Positions 7,911 to 15,651 of a stretch of 58,862 nucleotides of DNA are shown here, piece after piece. Positions within the stretch are counted from its first letter, which is position 1; each line of letters opens with the position of its first letter. The translations under genes and the position numbers were made by a program. The stretch is from Nitrospirota bacterium (GTDB taxonomy: Bacteria > Nitrospirota > Thermodesulfovibrionia > SZUA-242), in NCBI GenBank assembly GCA_027021335.1, contig JALUUO010000030.1:1-58862 (forward strand). The letters are read 5' to 3'. The notes below the pieces were generated by a model, which did not search any database, was not told the origin of the DNA, and saw nothing but the letters and a program-made list of their open reading frames with translations.

Positions 7911-9128
7911 TTAGGCGGAAGCCGACTCATAAACATGCAACAATTTCCGGTAATGAGTTTCTGAGTTATATTCCTCTTCTGCCCTTTTTCTTGCTTTCTT
8001 GCCCATCTGGGTGATCATTGATGGATTTACTAAAAGATATTTTATTTTCTCACGTAATTCCTGGTAATCTCCAGGTTTAAAGAGGAACCCTGTCCGCCCC
8101 TCCAACACCATCTCGGGTATTCCTCCAATATCCGCACCTATAACCGGTTTACCATAGGCAAAAGCTTCTAGTATAGTCATCGGCGCATTTTCATACCATT
8201 CAGATGGAATCACCAGAAAGGCAGCATTTCTAAAAAGAGACCTCAGATCTTCATCAGATTTATAACCTTCAAAGACCACATTACTCACTTTATGTTCCGT
8301 CGCATAAGCTTCATATTTATCTCTCATCGGACCGTCTCCGACCACTTTGAGAGTTATATCAATATCTTTTATCGCTTTAAGCAAAGTCAGAATACCTTTT
8401 TCCTGGGATAGTCTGCCGGCAAATAGAATATAGTCCTTATTTTCATAACCAGGCTCGTAATCAACCACATTTATAAAATTTGCAATATGTACAAGTTTGT
8501 TTTCCGCTATCCCGATTTCGGCATGTTTCTTAAGCGAAAAAAGACTGGGGCAGATAAAAAAACTTACATTTTTGCTGTATATATTGAGCAAACCATGAAG
8601 CTTTGATTCCAGCCAGTGAAACAGGCTGAGCGTTAATTGACCCTTTGTGCAGCGGTTTTTGATTATCCTGCTTTTACCAGCAGATAAACATTCGGTACAT
8701 ATCCTGCCGTCTCTATAAAATGTGTATATAGAACATCCGAGCTTATAGTCATGAAGGGTCATGACAATAGGAATATTCTTTTCCCTTTGCACGTCGAACA
8801 CGGATGGACAGACCCTGTGATAAATATTATGAGCATGAGCGATATCAATATCATATTCAGCCAGGAAACTCCTCATCTTATTTTTATTCTCGAATGAATA
8901 AAGCATTCTGAATGCTGTTTCAATCTTTTTAAATACACCCTGGCCTGTATCAAAACTCATAGCTCTGCCAAAATAAGCAGAATACGGAGACGGAATATTG
9001 TCCTGGTCATCTACCGAAAAATGAAGCACTTTATGACCATGATCTTCCAGGACCTTCGAAATCTCAAAATAGTATCGCTCTGCGCCACCTTTGATAAAGT
9101 GATAATTATTAAGCTGCAAGACATGCAT
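7911..9128 (-). CDS. Glycosyltransferase family 4
   Basis: A 405-residue GT-B glycosyltransferase with the start MHVLQLNNYHFIKGGAERYY and the C-terminal donor-binding motif PSEWYENAPMTILEAFAYG (about residues 315-333). A cysteine-rich segment, GCSIYTFYRDGRICTEC at about 132-148, is a recurrent insert in this subgroup and could bind a metal. It lies 3 bp downstream of the deacetylase gene and 51 bp upstream of the other GT4, so all are probably co-transcribed. It is likely to act on the cytoplasmic side of the inner membrane in building an extracellular glycan; specificity is unknown. Confidence 0.88.
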   Translation of the reverse strand: MHVLQLNNYHFIKGGAERYYFEISKVLEDHGHKVLHFSVDDQDNIPSPYSAYFGRAMSFDTGQGVFKKIETAFRMLYSFENKNKMRSFLAEYDIDIAHAHNIYHRVCPSVFDVQREKNIPIVMTLHDYKLGCSIYTFYRDGRICTECLSAGKSRIIKNRCTKGQLTLSLFHWLESKLHGLLNIYSKNVSFFICPSLFSLKKHAEIGIAENKLVHIANFINVVDYEPGYENKDYILFAGRLSQEKGILTLLKAIKDIDITLKVVGDGPMRDKYEAYATEHKVSNVVFEGYKSDEDLRSLFRNAAFLVIPSEWYENAPMTILEAFAYGKPVIGADIGGIPEMVLEGRTGFLFKPGDYQELREKIKYLLVNPSMITQMGKKARKRAEEEYNSETHYRKLLHVYESASA

Positions 9129-9131
9129 TAA

Positions 9132-9917
9132 TCAGATTTCCATATACTGCTTGATTGATACAAATTTATGTTTCTTAAGCAAATTATTCAGTTTTCTCTC
9201 TGTGCTGAAAGTAAGAGGTGACTGCAATATTTGATACTTTAAGCGGACTGTTCTTTTTGGTTGGTCTTTGTTGAACTCCCATGGGTGCACATATATCATA
9301 ACAGGTTGGTTGGCCCTGATATACTGTGAAAAACCTTTGTTTATAACGAACTCCGGCAGCCACCTGAGATATGTTCCACCTGAAAATATGGTTTTCAGTC
9401 CTAATATGTTAACAGAAGAGGGAAAAACTCGGGATACATCGTCTTTCTCTATCGTCTGGCAACCACCTCCGTCCGCCCTCTTCTTACTCGAATCATATTT
9501 ATATCCATATTTTTTCAGTAAAGCGTAAAAAGCGGTTTCATCTTCAGGAATAGAATATCCCATGGCCCTGAAACCAATTATTTTCTGCCCGGTCATCGAA
9601 GATAGTACTTCTGTTGACTTCTTTATGTCATCTTCCAACTCATCAGCAGACATAAGTTTTAGTGAAGTGTGCCAATAACTGTGCGAGGCAATTTCATGAC
9701 CATCTCTCATTATGTGATCTATAAGTTCCGGTCGTCTCTCTACAACCATGCCAGCGGCAAAGAAAGTAGCCTTTGTTTTATACTTTCTGAGCAGTGAAAG
9801 TATTCGCAACGTGTTTTCGACCACCTGCCCCTCATACTTAGGCCAATCTTCTTTATATGCCAGCTCTTCCAATATAAAATTATCTTCAATGTCAACTGTC
9901 ATTAAATGTGTCTGCAT
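9132..9917 (-). CDS. Polysaccharide deacetylase (NodB domain)
   Basis: A 261-residue NodB-homology (carbohydrate esterase 4) protein. The catalytic motifs are readable: TVDIED near the start (Asp pair), ATFFAAG at about 50, and the metal-binding H-S-x-W-H of IASHSYWH at about 76-83. Further conserved segments are GFRAMGYS at about 114 and the C-terminal MIYVHPWEF. The ending resembles the subgroup found in exosortase/PEP-CTERM exopolysaccharide loci, but no exosortase gene is in the window. It would remove N-acetyl groups from a sugar in a surface polymer. Its start overlaps the formyltransferase gene by 16 bp. Confidence 0.88.
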   Translation of the reverse strand: MQTHLMTVDIEDNFILEELAYKEDWPKYEGQVVENTLRILSLLRKYKTKATFFAAGMVVERRPELIDHIMRDGHEIASHSYWHTSLKLMSADELEDDIKKSTEVLSSMTGQKIIGFRAMGYSIPEDETAFYALLKKYGYKYDSSKKRADGGGCQTIEKDDVSRVFPSSVNILGLKTIFSGGTYLRWLPEFVINKGFSQYIRANQPVMIYVHPWEFNKDQPKRTVRLKYQILQSPLTFSTERKLNNLLKKHKFVSIKQYMEI

Positions 9918-10699
9918 AAAAATCTTTTTCCCCTTCGCCTGAATTCCTTAATATCATTTTTAGAGGGAAATCCAAAATACGTAGCCTCTTCCGGTCTGTT
10001 GGCCATTACAGGCGGCTTTCCGTCATACTCTTGAAATATAGCAAAAGTCTCAAGCAGGGCATCAACCGTTAAAAGCTTTGTTTTTTTAATAAGAGAGTCT
10101 ATAGTCTCATCTACAGAAATCGGCACTTTCTTCTGTACAACAATATCCCCTGTATCGATCTTTTTATCCATTAGGTGTACTGTAGTGGCGGTCTCTTTTT
10201 CACCGTGATAAAGCACCCAGAAACTCGGCATCAAACCCTGGTACTTAGGTAGAGGAGCGTTATGTACATTAAGTGTCGCCCATTTAGGAAGGTTGATAAC
10301 TTTTTCAGAAAATACCTGGCTTGCAGAGAGGGAAATCATTAAATCAGGTTTTTCTTGTCTGATGATATCAAGTGCTTGATCGGAGTTTATATTACGAACT
10401 TTTGACAAACCAACTTTATAAGCCTTTGCAACAGCTTCTATCGAGTAGTATCTTCCTTTGATCTTCAGATTTATACGTGATAATACTTTAAAAACCATAT
10501 ATTGAACTGTTCTGTAAATAAAATACAGAAGTCCGAATCCCATCTGCTCTTCGATAATGGTTTTCCAGGTTCTTTTCTTGGCTGTCGGGGGCAGAAGAAT
10601 AATTCTTTTTATACTGTTACTGGCGGAACTCTCCAGTAGTTTATGAAAAGTCAGGGGCAGATAAAAAGGCTCGTCACTGGTTATTATGACAATTTTCAT
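9902..10699 (-). CDS. Formyltransferase family protein (sugar formyltransferase-like)
   Basis: A 265-residue protein with the formyltransferase fold of Fmt, ArnA and sugar N-formyltransferases. The catalytic histidine sits in LNVHNAPLPKYQG (about residues 149-161) and the conserved Asp in DKKIDTGDIVV (about 182-192). It lacks the full C-terminal tRNA-binding domain of methionyl-tRNA formyltransferase. Its neighbours are polysaccharide genes, so an amino-sugar substrate with formyl-tetrahydrofolate as donor is more likely. The N-terminal 100 residues are unusually basic and hydrophobic for the family and may associate with membrane. It is first in the four-gene glycan group. Confidence 0.82.
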   Translation of the reverse strand: MKIVIITSDEPFYLPLTFHKLLESSASNSIKRIILLPPTAKKRTWKTIIEEQMGFGLLYFIYRTVQYMVFKVLSRINLKIKGRYYSIEAVAKAYKVGLSKVRNINSDQALDIIRQEKPDLMISLSASQVFSEKVINLPKWATLNVHNAPLPKYQGLMPSFWVLYHGEKETATTVHLMDKKIDTGDIVVQKKVPISVDETIDSLIKKTKLLTVDALLETFAIFQEYDGKPPVMANRPEEATYFGFPSKNDIKEFRRRGKRFLCRHI

Positions 10700-10781
10700 A
10701 AGAAGTTTTTTAACAAATAAGAGACAGACAGGACTTATAAGACCGGTTAAAGCAGCTAGACCGAAAAAACTGGTGCTTATA

Positions 10782-11294
10782 TCAGTGGGTGAAACGCCTT
10801 TTATAAACGGATGGGGGCGAATCCAGGATTGTTTTAAATATAACCGCCTTCCTTACCTCTGATGGGGAATTAAGACCTTGTTTCAGCTGTGCCAAACTAA
10901 GACCCGGACGACGTTTTTCCCGTTTAACCGAATATCTGTCTGTTTTATTTTTACCTTGTGCCGGTTCTTTGGGGGATAAGCCCTTTTTTGTTACAACCTT
11001 CAGTCGTGGTTTCGGCTTTTCTTCCTCCTCAGACTCCGGTTCGTAATAACTGGGAGGAGGCAGCGGAGAGATTTCCTCGGGGACATAAATACCCAGAGCT
11101 TTTGCTATCCTGGAAACAGTCTCAAGATTGGAAGGTGATCCATCATCCGTATGAGTTGCAGAAGCGGCAGGGGCAGGAGCCGCCTCCTGCCGCTTCATTG
11201 CTTCTTTCTGGGCCTTTTTCTTGCGATGTCCCAGGATCGAGGAGAAAACCCAATAAATAACAGCCAGTATGAAGATTATGGCATCAAGGCTCAT
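10782..11294 (-). CDS. Small membrane-anchored protein of the FloA-NfeD operon
   Basis: A 170-residue protein I cannot name. Residues 1-20 form one membrane helix ([20 protein letters not shown]), followed by a Lys-rich stretch, a low-complexity Ala/Pro/Glu linker, and a basic C-terminal tail with [20 protein letters not shown]. That last element looks conserved, because small proteins with a similar ending accompany other bacterial genes of this kind (memory, not checked). The start overlaps the end of floA by 4 bp, so the two are translationally coupled. By position it may be an accessory of the flotillin/NfeD microdomain system, tethered to the inner membrane with a cytoplasmic tail. Confidence 0.7.
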   Translation of the reverse strand: MSLDAIIFILAVIYWVFSSILGHRKKKAQKEAMKRQEAAPAPAASATHTDDGSPSNLETVSRIAKALGIYVPEEISPLPPPSYYEPESEEEEKPKPRLKVVTKKGLSPKEPAQGKNKTDRYSVKREKRRPGLSLAQLKQGLNSPSEVRKAVIFKTILDSPPSVYKRRFTH

Positions 11295-12280
11295 TTTTCT
11301 TCGTCCTTCTCCTCACCCGCACTAGCAATATTTTCACGCATGGAGGTGTCGGCATTTATATTTTTCATCTGGTAATAATCCATTACACCCAGATTACCCT
11401 TACGGAACGCTTCAGCCATGGCTAGGGGCACTTCGGCCTCTGCCTCTACCACCTTGGCCCGCATCTCGGCCACACGAGCTATCATTTCCTGCTCGGAGGC
11501 AACTGCCATGGCTCTTCTTTCTTCAGCCTTGGCCTGCGCGATCTTTTTATCCGCCTCGGCTCGATCGGTTTCGAGCTCGGCTCCTATATTCTTACCAACA
11601 TCCACATCAGCAATATCAATCGAAAGAATGTCAAATGCAGTTCCAGTATCCAACCCTTTGGACAAAACGGATTTAGATATTAAATCCGGATTTTCCAAAA
11701 CATGTTTGTGTTTTTCAGAAGAACCAATAGTAGAGACAATACCCTCGCCCACACGGGCCAAAACTGTTTCCTCTCCTGCTCCTCCCACCAGGCGGTCCAG
11801 GTTGGCTCGCACGGTAATACGGGCAATGGCTTTAAGCTGGATACCATCCATGGCCATTGCCGCTACCAGTGGAGTCTCGATCACCTTGGGGTTCACCGAC
11901 ATCTGCACGGCTTCCAGAACATTCCGGCCTGCCAGATCGATTGCGGCCGCCCTATTAAAACTCAATGCCATATTAGCCTTATCGGCGGCAATCAGGGCTT
12001 GCACCACCCGCAATACATGCCCGCCTGCCATATAGTGGGCCTCCAGGGCGGATGTATCCAGCGCCAGCCCTGCTTTAACCCCCATAATCTTTGCTTCAAC
12101 AACCTCACGTGCAGGGACCTTCCTCAACTTCATACCAATCAGAGAGAAGAAAGAGACATCGGCTTTGGAGAAAAAAGCCTGCAACCAAAGACTGAAAAAA
12201 CTGAAGATGAAAAAGGCCATAACCATGCCGAATACAACGGCAATGATAAGAAAAATAACTGCAATATTCAGGTTCATCAT
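11291..12280 (-). CDS. floA: Flotillin-like protein FloA
   Basis: A 329-residue flotillin-like scaffold protein (YqfA/UPF0365 family) that organises membrane microdomains. One N-terminal membrane segment (about residues 8-30) is followed by the family sequence including [19 protein letters not shown] and [19 protein letters not shown]. Near residues 235-290 is a coiled-coil, Ala/Glu-rich region ([20 protein letters not shown]). Length matches the family. It overlaps both neighbours by 4 bp and sits downstream of two NfeD proteins, the partners expected for this family; Bacillus yqeZ-yqfA-yqfB has the same logic. It is likely an inner-membrane scaffold with its body in the cytoplasm. Confidence 0.95.
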   Translation of the reverse strand: MMNLNIAVIFLIIAVVFGMVMAFFIFSFFSLWLQAFFSKADVSFFSLIGMKLRKVPAREVVEAKIMGVKAGLALDTSALEAHYMAGGHVLRVVQALIAADKANMALSFNRAAAIDLAGRNVLEAVQMSVNPKVIETPLVAAMAMDGIQLKAIARITVRANLDRLVGGAGEETVLARVGEGIVSTIGSSEKHKHVLENPDLISKSVLSKGLDTGTAFDILSIDIADVDVGKNIGAELETDRAEADKKIAQAKAEERRAMAVASEQEMIARVAEMRAKVVEAEAEVPLAMAEAFRKGNLGVMDYYQMKNINADTSMRENIASAGEEKDEEK

Positions 12281-12771
12281 GTCAGATCCTCCGCTGTTTT
12301 TGTAAGTGATTCAACAACTATCTTGTTGCCTTCAACTGAAACCACCTGAACAGTGGTTTCTTTCTCTATAAAATCACCAAGCGTGGTGGCCTCATAAATC
12401 ACATCCCCTACCTGAATTTGGCCACCCGGACGAAGAGTGGCGACAACTTTGCCTTGTTGTCCTACAAGTGCCTTCCATTTCTCCTCTTGCTCCTGAAGCC
12501 CGGTTCCAGAGGGCAAGGAAGTATTAAGAGAAAGACTTGAAGTTTTTAACCATTTTAAAGCTATTTTAATCACCACAGGAATCATGATGATATCAGCGAT
12601 ACCAAAAACCAAAACAGCAGTTCCGGATAGATGCTGTAAAATATAATACCAAGAGTACGCAAATAAGGCCACGGCAATCAGGGTAAGTATTCCGAAAGAT
12701 GGAATTAAAATTTCCGCCACCCCTACGACAAACGCAATGGCTTGTAGAACAATGGGCAACACTAACTTCAC
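12277..12771 (-). CDS. Short NfeD family membrane protein
   Basis: A 164-residue protein with three membrane segments in the first 75 residues and a C-terminal OB-fold NfeD domain. The motif [23 protein letters not shown] starts near residue 99. NfeD1b-type proteins bind flotillin-like scaffolds through this domain. The gene overlaps the long NfeD gene upstream and floA downstream by 4 bp each, which argues for equal synthesis of the partners. No protease domain is present in this short form. Confidence 0.9.
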   Translation of the reverse strand: MKLVLPIVLQAIAFVVGVAEILIPSFGILTLIAVALFAYSWYYILQHLSGTAVLVFGIADIIMIPVVIKIALKWLKTSSLSLNTSLPSGTGLQEQEEKWKALVGQQGKVVATLRPGGQIQVGDVIYEATTLGDFIEKETTVQVVSVEGNKIVVESLTKTAEDLT

Positions 12772-14276
12772 GCACCTACCTCTTTAACCGTACCTTTATT
12801 GCCTGCGACCGAAACCACTTCCACCTTTCTGCCTGCTTCAATAAAGTTGCTGACAGCCTGCACCTCGTACAACTTACCATCAAAAACAGCCTTTCCATAT
12901 GGCCGTAGCCAGGTCTTAGATACACCTTCCATTCCCGGCCTCAGTTCAGACTCAACTGTAGTGACCTTAGCGTTTTTAAGAGTGGTATCCGGAATAACGC
13001 GCATGTTTCTTGGCATATGAGGAACTATATATTTAATGCCAAGAAAAGGCACAATAAGAGCAAGCAGAGCCATACCCAGAGTAAGCGCTATATTGTTAAG
13101 CAGTGTCTGCATTTCCCATGGAAATTTTGGGTCAGGAATATTAAAACCCTGCATTGACAGAATCAGGCTTACAATTATAAAAAACACTCCTGTAACACCA
13201 AAAAATAACGTGCCCGGGAAAACGAATATCTCTATCAGAAAAAGGATACTTCCTACGACCAGCAAAAGCAGTTCCGTGTAGTCAGCCAGGCCCACCAGGT
13301 ATTTACTGCCAAACACGATGGAAAGAATTACTATTCCCACAATCCCGAAAACACCAAAACCAGGTGTTTTTAACTCCATGTACAAGCATCCAAAACCAAT
13401 AAGCATGAGTATTGGGGCGAACTTGCCCAGGGTACGCACTAAGTCTTCCGACCAGTTGGTTTCGTGTTCAGATATAACCCGCCAGCTTCGGCTTTCGATA
13501 AAATCATCAAGACTGCTGAAGGAACCCTGTGAAAAGCCGTACTCATAGGCCTCCTTATCCGTCATAGTAAGTAGTTCTCCTTTTTCCACAACTATTTTAT
13601 GGCTACTGTATATGGATTTTTCCTCTTTGCTCAGGCCTTCCCACTGCCTTGCCGTATAGTAATCAGCCTTATTTGTTGCACCACTTTTGGGATAAGCAGC
13701 GATCACTTCCATCTCCATGGTGACCATGGCTTGTGAAAGCAAGCTGGGATAGCCGTTCTTTTCTGCCAGAGCCCTAAATTTGGCTCGTAAAGGGGATTGT
13801 ATTTTTTCGCCCACCACCTTAATACCCTCTTGAGTTTGGGTTATAGGAGCGCAATCTCCGATGGTGGTGCCGTTCTCCATCACAATATTGTTACTGGCCA
13901 GAGAAATAAGAGCGCCTGCTGATATGGCTTTCTGGTGAACATAGGCATATGTGGTTGCCTGTGATATGGATAAAATGAGTTCAACAATTTCGAAAGCCGA
14001 GTGAAGTTCACCACCAAATGTGTTCACTTTAAAGATAATCACATCCGGTTTCTCTTCAAGAGCCTCTTCGACTGCTCGCTTAAGAAAATAATACAATCCT
14101 GCGTCCACCTGTTCATCAATATTGATAATACTGACAGACTTGGTTTTCTTCGTCTGCACATCTCCGGCTGGAGAAGGGGGACCTGTGGATGACTCCAAAG
14201 AAGACAACGCCTCTGTCTGAGAAAAAAGAAGTGCAAATAATAATAAAACGACTAAATAAAATTTATCTGCTTGCAT
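12768..14276 (-). CDS. Long NfeD: membrane-bound ClpP-class serine protease with NfeD domain
   Basis: A 502-residue protein. It has an N-terminal signal segment, then a ClpP/crotonase-like protease domain (about residues 45-270) with the nucleophile region KAISAGALISLASN and the following TTIGDCAPI, as in NfeD1a proteases. Four to five membrane helices (about 270-400) and a C-terminal OB-fold NfeD domain (about 425-500, with GMEGVSKTWLRPYGKAVFDG) follow. The protease faces the periplasm and is thought to cut membrane or envelope proteins. It is the first gene of a four-gene overlapping operon with short NfeD, FloA and a small membrane protein. Confidence 0.92.
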   Translation of the reverse strand: MQADKFYLVVLLLFALLFSQTEALSSLESSTGPPSPAGDVQTKKTKSVSIINIDEQVDAGLYYFLKRAVEEALEEKPDVIIFKVNTFGGELHSAFEIVELILSISQATTYAYVHQKAISAGALISLASNNIVMENGTTIGDCAPITQTQEGIKVVGEKIQSPLRAKFRALAEKNGYPSLLSQAMVTMEMEVIAAYPKSGATNKADYYTARQWEGLSKEEKSIYSSHKIVVEKGELLTMTDKEAYEYGFSQGSFSSLDDFIESRSWRVISEHETNWSEDLVRTLGKFAPILMLIGFGCLYMELKTPGFGVFGIVGIVILSIVFGSKYLVGLADYTELLLLVVGSILFLIEIFVFPGTLFFGVTGVFFIIVSLILSMQGFNIPDPKFPWEMQTLLNNIALTLGMALLALIVPFLGIKYIVPHMPRNMRVIPDTTLKNAKVTTVESELRPGMEGVSKTWLRPYGKAVFDGKLYEVQAVSNFIEAGRKVEVVSVAGNKGTVKEVGA

Positions 14277-14373
14277 ATTATTGTAAAGAGAGGGTTACTT
14301 CTTAATATGATACCTTAAATATGTTTCAATATAACACCGGGTATCAGCCGAATCAATACCACCGGTTTGCAAG

Positions 14374-14570
14374 TGTCAAACCAAAATAGAAATATCCTAA
14401 CTTGTAGGTGCTATATTGCCTGATTTTAGTAAGGAGGCGATATGGCAAGAAAGGACATTATCATTAACTTCGGTAAGCGGATCATCAAGGCGCACAAGGT
14501 CTATTTTTATTATATCGGTCTGGTGAATTAGTCGTCCCTGGAAAAAACGTCTATGCAGGGACGACCAATT
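14374..14570 (+). mobile_element. Left-end relic of an insertion sequence (ISNCY-like)
   Basis: This is most of the gene-free stretch 14277-14785. Bases 14374-14398 match, with two differences in 25, the outer ends of the relics at 19470 (inverted) and 52060. A good AAGGAGG at 14431-14437 leads to an ATG at 14442 with a 29-codon frame starting MARKDIIINFGKR. From memory, that resembles the first residues of ISNCY/IS1202-type transposases (MARKDII...); the rest has decayed. I infer the transposase-start end of an element whose body has been lost. Assignment to ISNCY is tentative; the shared terminal repeat is directly visible. The remainder of the gap (14571-14785) shows nothing I recognise. 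Confidence 0.6.
14531..14565. repeat. Perfect 10-bp inverted repeat (hairpin)
   Basis: GTCGTCCCTG (14531-14540) and CAGGGACGAC (14556-14565) are perfect reverse complements separated by 15 bp. AATT on either side extends the pairing beyond one mismatch. It begins exactly at the stop codon of the 29-codon relic frame. There is no T-run, so it is not a typical terminator; it may be a separate small palindromic insertion. Confidence 0.7.
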
Positions 14571-14785
14571 AAGATCGCCACGCCTTTGGCATGGTTTCAC
14601 TGTCGGAAAACTTTACACTTTCTATTTTTTGAAAATTGGCTATTTCTAAAAATCATATAAAATCAAGTGGTTACGTTAGTAGCATAAAACTTGCTTAACA
14701 ATAAGGGGTATTTGTGCCTTCGGCCTTCAGTCTACCCACCTGTAGTTAAAATTCGTTATTCAAGGTTACTCAAGAAAGAGTTGAG

Positions 14786-15520
14786 ATGAAAAAAACATGG
14801 TTTAATTTTTTTATGGGTTTATTCGCTCTTCTTTTTGCCGGCGGTGTTGCAGAGGCGCGTTCCAAGGGGATGAAGGAAAGGGAACATCATAGGCATCATC
14901 CTTCCGTCGCTTCTTACAACGTTGGCGGTATAGTAAACGAACTTGCCGATGGTGAAACGATTGTTCTTTTAAACAACGGCAGGGATGATTTTGAGATTAC
15001 GGCAAACGGAGTCTTTACCTTTTCCACACCGGTTTCCGACTTGACAACCTACGATGTTACGGTTTTAACCCAGCCGGATAACCAAATTTGCCGAGTCAAT
15101 AACGGCAGCGGAACAATAAACGGTGCGGATGTAACCAATATAACCATTAGATGCTCCATCTTCTCCGTCGCCATCGCGGCCGGAGGCGATCATGCAGTTG
15201 CGCTTAAAAGTGACGGAACAGTATGGACTTGGGGAGGTAACAACTACGGTCAGCTGGGAGACGGAACAACGACAAGAAGCTCCACGCCGGTTCAGGTAAT
15301 CGGGCTTACGGACGTTGATGCAATTGCAGCTGGATGGGGACACGGTATCGCACTTAAATCCGACGGCACGATCTGGACGTGGGGAACGAACAAATACGGC
15401 CGGCTGGGTCTGGGACTGTCAACGACTACGACTACCAGCTGTTCCGACTTAGATATTGGAGATGATGTTTATTACTATCAGTGCTCTACTACACCCGTAC
15501 CGGTGTTAGTGGAACCGTAA
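14786..15520 (+). CDS. Exported RCC1-repeat protein, probably truncated
   Basis: A 244-residue protein with a signal peptide ([20 protein letters not shown], cut near EARS), a His/Arg-rich linker, a short beta domain with [15 protein letters not shown], and then RCC1-type repeats. Repeat one has [20 protein letters not shown] and repeat two [20 protein letters not shown]. The RCC1 beta-propeller normally needs about seven blades, whereas only two and a fraction are present before the stop at 15518. It is therefore probably a 3'-truncated gene that may not fold as a propeller. A perfect hairpin follows 12 bp after the stop. It lies inside the patch bounded by insertion-sequence ends, which fits rearrangement. 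Confidence 0.75.
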   Translation: MKKTWFNFFMGLFALLFAGGVAEARSKGMKEREHHRHHPSVASYNVGGIVNELADGETIVLLNNGRDDFEITANGVFTFSTPVSDLTTYDVTVLTQPDNQICRVNNGSGTINGADVTNITIRCSIFSVAIAAGGDHAVALKSDGTVWTWGGNNYGQLGDGTTTRSSTPVQVIGLTDVDAIAAGWGHGIALKSDGTIWTWGTNKYGRLGLGLSTTTTTSCSDLDIGDDVYYYQCSTTPVPVLVEP

Positions 15521-15532
15521 CACCTACCGCCG

Positions 15533-15579
15533 CTTTTGCGCCCTCTGTTGTTTTCTTTTTACTGCAGAGGGCGCAAAAG
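15533..15579. terminator. 15-bp perfect hairpin after the RCC1 fragment
   Basis: CTTTTGCGCCCTCTG (15533-15547) and its exact reverse complement (15565-15579) enclose a T-rich 17-nt loop. It sits between the convergent RCC1 and FG-GAP genes and could stop transcription from both sides, but the T-run lies in the loop and stem, not after it. A palindromic repeat element is the alternative. Confidence 0.55.
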
Positions 15580-15651
15580 GTGGGCTAGACCTTAGTGAGA
15601 AAAGCACATACTTGCCAAGATTGTTCTTCAAGTTGGCCCTACGATGTATTT

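Noticed and set aside
14397-14600. 67-codon open frame on the minus strand
   Set aside because: It overlaps the insertion-sequence relic and a perfect hairpin, has no ribosome-binding site, and the other strand explains the sequence better.
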